Shown here: one piece after another, positions 1 to 10,360 of the stretch | Position numbering within the stretch: the stretch's first letter is position 1 | Layout of the letters: each line of letters starts with the position of its first letter | Source: Limnoperna fortunei | Lineage: Eukaryota; Mollusca; Bivalvia; Mytilida; Modiolidae | DNA: 64,000 nt | Direction: 5' to 3' | NCBI GenBank assembly: GCA_944474755.1 | Contig: OX104125.1 | Span: 48,759,288 to 48,823,287, forward strand | Notes under the pieces: generated by a model | Seen by the model: the letters and a program-made list of their open reading frames with translations, nothing else | The model's database searches: none | What the model was told of the DNA's origin: nothing | Translations under genes and position numbers: made by a program

Positions 1-126
1 CATTGACACAGTGGTTGGTAATATAATTTCATCAAAGATACAAGTGATACTCTACACTTTAAACCTATATCAATATATATTTTCTGATAAAAAATGCCAC
101 TGAAGCTACCAGTAGGCTAGTGCAAC

Positions 127-299
127 AATAACAAGAACAAAGGGGTGGATAACAAGAACAAAGGGGTGGACTAACAAGAACAAAGGGGTGGATACCAAGA
201 ACAAAGGGGTGGATAACAAGAACAAAGGGGTGGATAACAAGAAAAAACGGGTGGATAACAAGAACAAGGGATGATAACAAGAACAAAGGGGTGGATAAC
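127..299. repeat. 21/22-bp minisatellite, left fragment
   Basis: About eight units of AACAAGAACAAAGGGGTGGAT, some with an extra base (CTAACAAG...). The same array resumes at 7419-9545. The two parts are separated by an interspersed repeat starting TAGAGGCTCT at 300, so this is the left stump of one array. The open reading frames on the - strand (FVLVIHP or PPLCSCY repeats) are a by-product of the period and not evidence of a protein. Confidence 0.9.
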
Positions 300-535
300 T
301 AGAGGCTCTTAACAGCCTGTATCGCTCACCTGACTTACAAAAAAAAACTTTTTAAAACAAGACTTTTCTTGCAAATTTTGATATTAAATGCTAAATAGTT
401 TATGTGAAGATGCTATTTCTATGAATGTTGCCATGTTGAATTTACAATCAGCAGTAGGAGAGTTTCTGAGAAAAAGCAGTTTTTATGTTTTTTCATAGGT
501 TAGTTTGTTAAGTGATGTTCCATGGTGGCAGCAAT
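300..535. repeat. Left part of 1.2-kb interspersed repeat
   Basis: It begins TAGAGGCTCTTAACAGCCTG...CTCACCTGAC and continues after the CACTA-type element at 6473-7418, where it ends GGGTCAGGTGAGCTA. The inner part is made of degenerate monomers of about 150 bp sharing GCAGCCATCTTGGATTTTGGATC-like and AAAAACTCAAA-like motifs. It sits inside the minisatellite, so it either inserted there or is the seed next to which the array expanded. No coding potential. Confidence 0.6.
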
Positions 536-1523
536 CACTACAAACACCAAAACCTTAATTCCCGCAGAAAACCTAAATCTCAGGGGGAAAACCTTAATTT
601 TTTAAGGAATCCCGTTGAAATTAAGTGTTGGTTTTTTAAATTAAGGTTGTCACCGTGAAATTAAAGTTTTCCATCGGAGATTAAGGTTTTCCCACGGAGA
701 TTACGGTTTTTTGTTGATTGGACCCCTGGGTCGGTTTTAAGCCCTCTGGCATTGTTGTTGATAACGATCATCAGTTACTCTGCAGATTTATGACAATGGT
801 TATAAAGCTATATATTTATGTATAAAATTTATTCTTGTCCAAAATAAATATGTATACGAATATCCCAAAATAAAAATGCATGAACGTGAATGCATTTTCT
901 ATCAACTTTATTTCAGAAAAGGCGTATATTTTAAAATATTATTATACAAATTATTAAAATATAATTTTTAAGTAACGGTTAAGTTATTATTTTTTCCATT
1001 TGAAGATCGGTAGGTAAGAAATATAGAACAAATCAATACACGGACCGAACTTGTAATACACATCCGCCATACTGTTTGTTTACCTGTACAAAATGAAAGG
1101 AATAAAGGACGGATATTAAATTATTTTTAATTATTTGTTTTTTATTCGCAGGTTTCTGGTAAGACGTTGGTATTCATATTGTTGTTAAACAAAATCTAAC
1201 ATGTTGTTTATTTTGCATTTTTAACCTTTCTTCGTTTTAGCTTTATATTTTTATTTTGACTTGTTATTATTACGTTCGGTTTCTAATGATTTGATTTTTT
1301 TGTATTGTCGATTTTATTTGTTTAATTCAAATTATGTTAATTGTTAATAAAATTAAATGTGTTATGTGTTTTGCATTCATAACAAATTCTTAGTTTTTAC
1401 TTTATAAACATTTATTTTTTGTTATTTTTAATTTGCTCAGAAATTTATTTTCAATACAAAGCACATTTTCGCTGTTTTCTGTTATTTTCTATTCAGCTTT
1501 AAATTGTTTCAATTTATAAGTTT
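536..1523 (+). repeat. Left ~1-kb terminal inverted repeat
   Basis: Matches the reverse complement of 5474-6472 over its length with scattered substitutions and small indels. The first 180 bp carry short motifs AAAACCTTAAT and ATTAAGGTTTT separated by GC-richer CTCCGNGGG segments, giving nested small palindromes inside the large one. The rest is AT-rich and apparently non-coding. Confidence 0.85.
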
Positions 1524-2265
1524 AATTGGTATTACAGCTGTGTAAATTTATTAATTTTTTTGTTTTTCTTGAACTGAAATTAGCGGTGTTTTTTAATCAA
1601 TACTAGTTTATTTATAATTATTTCAACGCTTGAGACAAAAATGAATACATGCGTCCATTAACTTAAACGAAATCCTCTAGTCAGGTGCAGCTCTTATGCC
1701 CTTCCGTCGAATATCATCGGAAAATCAAAGAATAATCGACTAATTAGAATATTCTTTACATTAATTTGACAAAAATTTCCAAATTGTTAATGTTAACATT
1801 TCTTCGTTTTTTTTTCAATTTTTTTAAATTTATTTTTTATTTCTTATATATAATTATGTTCGTGTTTTTAAGTATTTTTATTGCTTTATTATGGCCTTTA
1901 GTTGAAGACCTTAGTACATTGTATCCAAGAGAAATTGTGCAAAGTTAGATCCACCATCCTATAACAGGAGAGGACGATATGTGTTTTTTAGTTTAAAATG
2001 TAATCTTTGTAATGTTCGTTAAGTTCACGAAACAATTACTGTTGTTACATTTTGTTGGTTTTTTTTAAATCTATATTTTTATAGTTTTATATGTTCATAA
2101 TTTGAAATGTTTACTCTAAGATTATGCAATAAACTTACTGAGATGGTCTCTTCTTTACTTCTATACAATTGCTACAACGAAGGGTTAGTTTCTGCCTTAC
2201 AGCCATCTTTAATCATCTGTTACGCATGTTGCATCAAAGTGCGCTTAGTAACAGATTTTCCATTG

Positions 2266-2328
2266 TTCACGTCCTGAATATAGCTGAAATATTGCTTGCT
2301 GGACGTTAAACAACAATCAATCAATTGT
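2266..2328 (+). repeat. 3' end of a molluscan SINE
   Basis: CGTCCTGAATATAGCTGAAA followed by TATTGCTTGCTGGACGTTAAAC and an (ATCA)n tail. It matches the 3' end of the longer copy at 58793-59312 and the copy at 31475-31870. Confidence 0.6.
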
Positions 2329-2491
2329 AACGAATACAGGAGGAACAATAACCCATGAACCGACCCATAGTTAAATTCTGACAAAGCTTTTTTATATACT
2401 GTCGGTAGTATTTTCTCAATATTGTTCGTTTTTACAAGTTAACTCAATAAAAATCGAAGAATGTGTCCATAGGACACAGATGCCCACGCTA

Positions 2492-2808
2492 AATGAAGTC
2501 CCAAACAGGAAGTAGTTTTCCGACAGATCTGAAAGTTGTTTAGGACGTACAACTTGTGATACTGAACCACCCTGCCAAATTTCAAACTGTTCTAATGTAC
2601 AGTTTCTGAGAGAAGCTTGACGGAAATTCGTACATACGGACGGACGTATTTACGTACAAATGAAGTCCCAAACAGGAAGTAGTTGTCCGACAGGTCTGAA
2701 AGTCGCTTAGGAAGTACAACTTGTGATACTGAACCACCCTGCCAAATTTCAAATTGTTCTCATGTACAGTTTCTGAGAAAAGCTTGACGGAAATTTGTGC
2801 GGATGGAT
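2492..2808. repeat. Tandem duplication, ~168-bp unit
   Basis: Two head-to-tail copies starting ATGAAGTCCCAAACAGGAAG (2492 and 2660) with about ten differences between them. No reading frame stays open across both. It lies inside the CACTA-type element and may be a captured repeat. Confidence 0.8.
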
Positions 2809-3049
2809 AGACATGAGTAAAACTTAATTCCCCCCGACATGTCGTCGCTGGTTCATAAAAAATGTTTATTTGAAAATTGGTCTAGTGCTTAATTTTAAAA
2901 ATCACACTACAGATATTTATAGTCATAATTAGTTATGATATTTAATTTTTAGTCCCACCCTCAAATTAGTGGTCAGCATTTCCTAATTAGAGAACATAAC
3001 TACATATACAATAGAGCAAAGAACATAATCAACTAGTCAGAAAGAAGCT

Positions 3050-4366
3050 TATTACATGTCCAATGTAGATGGATAGTTCTATCTTTATTCTCCAAATTCA
3101 ATGAATACAATTGTTACAGAGCGAGAGATTGAATGTCATACAAATACAATAAACAAATACAATATACAATAAACAAGTGCATTATACAATAAACTAATAG
3201 GTATTGCAACACCATCTACTTTCTTATACAATCAATACCATATATATCTCGCAAATAATTATTGTTACAAATGATAGCGATAAAAAGAAAAAAACAGAAT
3301 AGACAAAATTCAATACCTTATCGGTATCAGATTTGTCAAGTAGAGTTTTACCTTTTTGTTGTTAATATCTACAAATCTGCTGAGTTTTCGTAATGTGGTC
3401 GGGTTTTTACTGTTAAATAATTGACGAAATTTTATTGTGTTCGGTGTATAAATATACATTTTAGAAATAAATTTCAGAAAATACCGGGCATTGTAAGATA
3501 TAATGATATTCATCACCGATTTCGTTTTTATTACACAACGGACAAAGTCTATTTTCTCTTTCTATATTTTTTTCCAACGACAGAGTTCTATTGGCAGTTT
3601 ATGATTACTTAATCTAAATCTACAGAGAATATTTTTTACAAATTGAATCCAAGAAAATACGTTTACTTCATTCGTTATATATCATGCTGGATAATTTTGA
3701 CTGTTTACCACATATTAGTTTACACCAATAAGAAATAGCTCGTAGTTTAATTTGTATATGAAGTGGGTATCTACCTAACTCTCCATATATTCTTGCACTA
3801 GGAGTGCTAGACTCGAGATTCAATAGCAGCATGTGAGCAGCTTACAATATTTCAAGTGCAACATTTCTAAGATATCACAGTTTTGGAATCCCCAAACTTC
3901 TGCTCCATATCTTGTCGAAAAGATCTAATTGACAACTAATAGATACCGGTTCATTATGCAGACGGCCTTTATTTAGAATTTCATACATTGCTTCAAAGGC
4001 TTTCTCTACGAGTATTTTTTTATGTTTATTAAAAGAGCCCGTTTTTTGGAAAAGAACCCCGAGTTATATAAATTCACTTACAATTTCTAATTCTCTTTCC
4101 TGGAACGTGAATTTAAAATTTCGTGAGATTGCACCTTTACTGAATATCATAACTTTAGTCTTATCTATGTTTAATTTTAGCGTCAACTTTTCGCAGTATT
4201 TTTGAAAGAAATTTAGAGCCAATTGTAAATCGTCGGCAGACTCTTCCAAAAGTACAGTGTTGTCTGCAAATAAGATCGTAAATAATTTTACGTATACACC
4301 GAGTTCACTCTCTAAATCGTTTGTAATGGTTGTCAACCCATAGATAGATTGTAATATGATCGACAT
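3050..4366 (-). pseudogene. 5'-truncated LINE relic (RT C-terminal half)
   Basis: Reading the - strand from 4366, a 100-residue stretch contains ILFADNTVLLEES, the reverse-transcriptase YxDD box with its second Asp replaced by Asn, followed by the ADDLQLALNFFQKYCEKLTLKLN segment typical of LINE palm domains. Further on, 3900-3780 reads fragments such as YGAEVWGFQN and YGELGRYPLH. At 3516-3310 a segment with KFRQLFNSKNPTTLRK matches LINE C-termini. It ends near 3090 with AATAAAGATAGAACTATCC, like the 3' tail of the LINE at 24839-27425. Stops and frameshifts are frequent, so it is dead. It lies inside the CACTA-type element. Confidence 0.7.
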
Positions 4367-5473
4367 GTGTTAATTTGTTTTTCCAGTTGCAAGAATTCGC
4401 ACAGTTAAAAAGAAATATTATACATCTTCTTAATTTTACGATTCAAAGAACAACATTGAGAATCGCTCTTGAATACGTAAAACCAGAGATATATGCACGG
4501 AAACTGATGGCGTAATACATAATGTATTTGTTGTAAAACGTACAATATAAATTATCTTTCAACATATAGCTACTCCAAATTTGAAGAAATGGCCCCGTGG
4601 ATCAAATTTACGGTAAAGCTGTTCAAACTGCATATTGTAAAGCTAGCTGCGTTCTTTGTAAGCGATATAGCTGATTTTGTAGAAACCCTTTTGTATATAT
4701 ATACGCGGTTAACGGAGACAAATCCGAATTGAATGATAGATCAATCGGTACAAAAATCTAATAACCTCATAAGGTGAGGTGATGCATTCTAGACCCATTT
4801 TTTTTATCACGGGGCCTTGTGGATGCTGATTCATAATCGCACCCCCCCCCCCTTTCCAGCCCCCATCCACCAATGATGTGCTACAATACATAATATATGT
4901 AATGGAAAATAACTACAAAATAAATAATTTATACACAATCTAACAAGAAATATAGTCCAATATGGTATTATTGACTAAGTACACAATATTTCTTCCCCAG
5001 AACAATACTGCACAAAAAAATGATCTGCTCTGTTGGAGTCCTAGGCTTGCATTTTTCTGAAAAAAAACCATGATAATAATTTGTATAATTTCATACTGGC
5101 GGGCAGGGGTACAAATGATACAGAATATGAATTCATAATTCCCATTCTCGCCTTCAGGATTTATTGAGAATAAGGCCCAAATTAGTTACTTTTCTATGAG
5201 GACATTTTTTATTAAATATAAATTACTTTGCCTTGTTATTTCTTAATACCTGCAGCCATAAAAATGTCTAAATCACTAACAGATAATACAATAGAAAATA
5301 TAAATATATATACATCTCTTTATACTTTATAAAGATATAACAATATTATATTACGATCGATACTTACAGCATTAGCTATCTAATTATACCAAACCGGAGC
5401 TTCTTAACTAACGATGTAAAATAAAACAGCATACATGTGTTTTTTAAGATGATTTATATTTTGTGTATTACTG

Positions 5474-6472
5474 CTTATAAATTGTAAATTGAAACAATTT
5501 GAAGCTGAATAGAAAATAACAGAAAACAGCGAAAACGTGCTTTGTATTGAAAATAAATTTCTGAGCAAATTTAAATATAACAAAAAATAAATGTTTATAA
5601 AGTGAAAACTAAGAATTTGTTATGAATGCAAAACAAATAACACGTTTAATTTTATTAACAATTAACATAATTTGAATTAAACAAATAAAATCGACAATAA
5701 AAAAAATCAAATCATTAGAAACCCAACGTAATAATAAAAAGTCAAAATAAAAATATAAAGCTAAAACGAAGAAAGGTTAAAAAAGCAAAATAAACAACAT
5801 GTTAGATTTTGTTCAACAACAATATGAATACCAAAAACTTACCAGAAACCTGCGAATAAAAAACAAATAATTAAAAATAATTTAAGATCCGTCCTTTATT
5901 CCTTTCATTTTGTACAGGTAAACAAACAGTATGGCGGATGTGTATTACAAGTTCGGTCCGTGTATTGATTGTTCTATATTTCTTACCTACCGATCTTCAA
6001 ATGGAAAAATAATAACTTAACGGTTACTTAAAAATTATATTTTAATAATTTGTATAATAATAATTTTTAAATATATGCCTTTTCTGAAATAAAGTTGATA
6101 GAAAATGCATTCACGTTCATGCATTTTTATTTTGGGATATTCGTATACATATTTATTTTGGACAATTGGACAAGAATAAATTTTATACATAAATATATAG
6201 CTTTATAACCATTGTCATAAATCTGCAGAGTAAATGATGATCGTTATCAACAACAATGCCAGAGGGCTTAAAACCTACCCAGGGGTCCAATCAACAAAAA
6301 ACCTTAATCTCCGCAGGAAAACCTTAATCTCAGAGGGAAAACCTTAATTTCCCGGTGACAACCTTAATTTAAAAAACCAACACTTAATTTTAACGGGATT
6401 CCTTAAAAAATTAAGGTTTTCCCTCGGAGATTAAGGTTTTCTGCGGGAATTAAGGTTTTGGTGTTTGTAGTG
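5474..6472 (-). repeat. Right ~1-kb terminal inverted repeat
   Basis: Reverse complement of 536-1523. The terminal 6298-6465 segment holds five or more AAAACCTTAAT(CTC) units and their inverses. Similarity to the left arm fades near 5474, marking the inner edge. Confidence 0.85.
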
Positions 6473-7418
6473 AATCTTGTCTTTCGGGACAAAACAAAAA
6501 ATCAAAATTAGTAGAATGCAATATCACATATCCTAAAATCTGCCTAGCGCTTTGAGAGAAAAAGAATTTTGAATCTCAACCAGTCAGAACGCATTTGCAG
6601 CTCTGGCAGCCATGTTGAATTTCCTATCGGGTCGAAACATACTTAAAATAATAAGATTACTATCTAATATTCACTTCTGCATTATTTGGTTAAATTGTGT
6701 GGAACTGAGTTTCAGAGAAAAAGCTGTTTGTATGGTTTTCCCAAAGGGACCTATGTTAAGATGTGTTCTACTGTGGCCACCATCTTGGAATTTGGATCAC
6801 CACAAAAAACTCAAATTTTGTAGAAGACCATCTAAGGTACATTTGTGCAATATTTCAAATCAATCTGCTATGCAGTTTGTAAAAAGAAGATTTCTGAAAT
6901 TTCAGCCAATCAGAACCCATTAGTTGCCCTGGAAGCCATGTTCAATTTGCAATTGGCACAAAAAACTCAAAATAATAAGATAAATATCCATTAATCATTT
7001 CTTCATAATTTGGCTTCATTGTGTGGAACAGTTTCAGAGAATAAGTTGTTTGTATGTTTTTCCCGTAGGGTCATATGTTAAACTAAGTCCTGCAATGGCA
7101 GCCATCTTGGATTTTGGATCAGCACAAAAAACTCAAACTTTGTAAAGGACCACCTGAGGTAAATTTCAGCAATATTTCAAATCAATCTGCCAAGCAGTTT
7201 ATGAGAAGATTTCTGGCAGCCATGTTTTATATTTGATCAGCACCAAAAACTCAAACTTTGTAAAGAACCACCCAATAAACATTTCTGTCATGTTTGGCTC
7301 CAATTGGCCAAGGGGTTTTGGAGAAGAAGATTGAAATGTGAAAAGTTTACGGCCGACGACGACGACAGACGCAAAGTGATGAGAATAGCTCACACTGTCC
7401 CTTTGGGTCAGGTGAGCT
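6473..7418. repeat. Right part of 1.2-kb interspersed repeat
   Basis: Continuation of 300-535. Degenerate tandem monomers (at roughly 6600, 6770, 6930, 7090 and 7220) share CAGCCAT, TTGGATC, AAAAACTCAAA and AATCTGCYAWGCAGTTT. The last 90 bp read GACGACGACGACAGACGC, then GATGAGAATAGCTCAC, then GGGTCAGGTGAGC. No gene recognised. Confidence 0.6.
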
Positions 7419-9545
7419 AACAAGAACAAAGGGGTGGATAACAAGAACAAAGGGGTGGACTAGCAAGAACAAAGGGGTGGATTACAAGAACAAAAGGGGT
7501 GGACTAACAAGAACAAACAGGTGGATAACAAGAACAAAGGGGTGGATAACAAGAACAAAGGGGTGGATAACAAGAACAAACAGGTGGATAACAAGAACAA
7601 AGGGGTGGACTAACAAGAACAAAGGGGTGGACTAACAAGAACAAAGGGGTTGATAACAAGAACAAAGGGATGGACTAACAAGAACAAACAGGTGGATAAC
7701 AAGAACAAAGGGGTGGACTAACAAGAACAAACAGGTGGATAACAAGAACAAAGGGGTGGACTAGCAAGAACAAAGGGGTGGATAACAAGAACAAAGGGGT
7801 GGATAACAAGAACAAAGGGGTGGACTAACTAGAACCAAGGGGTTGATAACAAGAACAAACAGGTGGATAACAAGAACAAAGGGGTGGGTAACAAGAACAA
7901 AGGGGTGGACTAACAAGAACAAAGGGGTGGACTAACAAGAACAAAGGCGTGGATAACAAGAACAAAGGGGTGGATAACAAGAACAAAGGGGTGGATAACA
8001 AGAACAAAAGGGTGGATAACAAGAACAAAGGGGTGGACTAGCAAGAACAAAGGGGTGGATAACAAGAACAAAGGGGTGGACTAACAAGAACAAACAGGTG
8101 GATAACAAGAACAAAGGGGTGGATAACAAGAACAAAGGGGTGGATAACAAGAACAAACAGGTGGATAACAAGAACAAAGGGGTGGATAACAAGAACAAAC
8201 AGGTGGATAACAAGAACAAACAGGTGGATAACAAGAACAAAGGGGTGGACTAACAAGAACAAACAGGTGGATAACAAGAACAAACAGGTGGATAACAAGA
8301 ACAAAGGGGTGGACTAACAAGAACAAACAGGTGGATAACAAGAACAAAGGGGTGGACTAACAAGAACAAAGGGGTGGATAACAAGAACAAAGGGGTGGAC
8401 TAACAAGAACAAATAGGTGGATAACAAGAACAAACAGGTGGATAACAAGAACAAAGGGGTGGATAACAAGAACAAAGGGGTGGATAACAAGAACAAACAG
8501 GTGGATAACAAGAACAAACAGGTGGATAACAAGAACAAAGGGGTGGACTAACAAGAACAAACAGGTGGATAACAAGAACAAAGGGGTGGACTAACAAGAA
8601 CAAAGGGGTGGATAAAAAGAACAAAGGGGTGGGCTAACAAGAACAAATAGGTGGATAACAAGAACAAACAGGTGGATAACAAGAACAAAGGGGTGGATAA
8701 CAAGAACAAAGGGATGGACTAACAAGAACAAACAGGTGGACTAACAAGAACAAAGGGGTGGATAACAAGAACAAAGGGGTGGATAACAAGAACAAAGGGG
8801 TGGATAACAAGAACAAAAGGGTGGATAACAAGAACAAAGGGGTGGATAACAAGAACAAAGGGGTGGATTACAAGAACAAACGGGTGGATAACAAGAACAA
8901 ACAGGTGGATAACAAGAACAAAGGGGTGGACTAACAAGAACAAACAGGTGGATAACAAGAACAAACAGGTGGATAACAAGAACAAAGGGGTGGACTAACA
9001 AGAACAAACAGGTGGATAACAAGAACAAAGGGGTGGACTAACAAGAACAAACAGGTGGATAACAAGAACAAAGGGGTGGATAACAAGAACAAACAGGTAG
9101 ATAACAAGAACAAAGGGGTGGACTAACAAGAACAAAGGGGTGGACTAACAAGAACAAAGGGGTGGATAACAAGAACAAAGGGGTGGATAACAAGAACAAA
9201 AGGGTGGATAACAAGAACAAAGGGGTGGACTAGCAAGAACAAAGGGGTGGATTACAAGAACAAACAGGTGGATAACAAGAACAAAAGGGTGGACTAACAA
9301 GAACAAAGGGGTGGACTAACAAGAACAAACAGGTGGATAACAAGAACAAACAGGTGGATAACAAGAACAAAGGGGTGGATAACAAGAACAAAGGGGTGGA
9401 CTAACAAGAACAAACAGGTGGATAACAAGAACAAAGGGGTGGACTAACAAGAACAAAGGGGTGGATAACAAGAACAAAAGGGTGGATAACAAGAACAAAG
9501 GGGGTGGACTAGCAAGAACAAAGGGGTGGATTACAAGAACAAAAT
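7419..9545. repeat. 21/22-bp minisatellite array, ~100 units
   Basis: Units of AACAAGAACAAAGGGGTGGAT (21 bp) and CTAACAAGAACAAAGGGGTGGA (22 bp). Two sequence types interdigitate, one with AAAGGGGTGG and one with AAACAGGTGG. Because 21 bp keeps frame and 22 bp shifts it, long - strand open frames appear in all phases. The array ends about 110 bp from the donor site of the HEPN exon, so it probably lies in an intron or beyond the 3' end of that gene. Confidence 0.95.
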
Positions 9546-9656
9546 GTTGACCACAAAGTTTTTGGCACGAAAAGAGAATGTTACTTTTAATCTAAGTTCA
9601 GTGCAAACATATACATGTACATGTAATGATGTTGACCAACATACACAATAGCATAC

Positions 9657-10360
9657 CTGCATCATTTCAACATTTTCCATCAACTTTGTTTGATACATTC
9701 TGAGGATTGTTTCATCTAAAGGACGTACTGCAGCATCACTCAACTTTTGTTTAAATTCAGATTCTCTCCCCTGTGCCTTTGCTAGTACCATAATAGACTT
9801 TTCTATCTGTGCCTTGATTATCTGGTAATCATGATCTGAAATCTTTCCATTAGTAGCATGTCCATAGGACTCGTTCCTGAACTTTATCAACTCATCAACT
9901 GCTAGGCGTTCTGGCGATCTGTCAGGAATGACAGTTGTAAAATTCAACAAGAGACATCTTGTTAGTGTCAGGTCCAACTGGTCATAATTTATATTGGGGT
10001 TGGCAGGACAACAACAGTGCTTTGTCTGACTGTTTGGGTTATGTCCTGGTAACTTGGCTGATGTATCTAGCAGGATGTCCAGTTGAGCAGGATTGAGGAT
10101 TCTATTAATATGTCGGAAGACTGGTGCCCTGCTTCCTGGTGGACACATACAACATGGCTTGTTGTTATAGCATAAATGATATATCTCATGTTGTTTTGCT
10201 TGTACAAGTTGTAACAGGGTGTGTCCTTGTTTTGTCAAATCATGGTGCAGTAACCCTGTAAAGGCTTCGTTAGTGTGATCCACTATCAAAGTAGAGTTGC
10301 GATAAAAATTCTCCCTTTCTCTACACATATGTGTCATACTGCTGCAGGCTTTTGCATACA
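9657..10360 (-). CDS. Internal exon of a DZIP3-like HEPN protein
   Basis: One 704-bp open exon bounded by a TTTCAG acceptor (at 10361-10362) and a CAG|GTATGC donor (9656-9655). The protein begins VYAKACSSMTHMCRERENFY and contains CCMCPPGSRAPVFRHINRIL, then LNFTTVIPDRSPERLAVDEL. The motif RNESYGH fits the R-x4-6-H signature of HEPN domains, and the layout resembles the DZIP3-like HEPN family, which is expanded in molluscs and often joined to ring, death or NACHT-type modules. HEPN domains commonly bind or cleave RNA. Which partner domains this gene carries is not visible: no other exon was recognised on either side. Any start codon inside the exon would be artificial. Confidence 0.6.

Larger units (their letters stand above)
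536..6472. mobile_element. Non-autonomous CACTA-type (EnSpm/CACTA) DNA transposon
   Basis: The ends read CACTACAAACACC (536-548) and GGTGTTTGTAGTG (6460-6472), perfect inverted repeats with the CACTA...TAGTG signature of the EnSpm/CACTA superfamily. A 3-bp direct repeat AAT (533-535 and 6473-6475) flanks it, the usual CACTA target duplication length. Joining the flanks restores GCAATCTTG, which lines up with sister monomers of the surrounding repeat reading GCCATCTTGG, so the boundaries are well supported. The element is 5,937 bp. Its inverted repeats are about 1 kb each, far longer than the terminal match needs, and their outer 180 bp hold many copies of AAAACCTTAATC in both orientations, like the subterminal repeats of CACTA elements. 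The interior has no DDE transposase that I can find, only a LINE relic, a tandem duplication and AT-rich DNA, so it must have been mobilised in trans. Confidence 0.75.

Noticed and set aside
7825..9498. Many overlapping - strand open frames encoding FLLSTPL-type repeats
   Set aside because: They follow the 21/22-bp period in every phase; no start context, and the same DNA reads open in all three frames.
7419..9545. CRISPR array
   Set aside because: Units are contiguous with no unique spacers, and the DNA is clearly animal.
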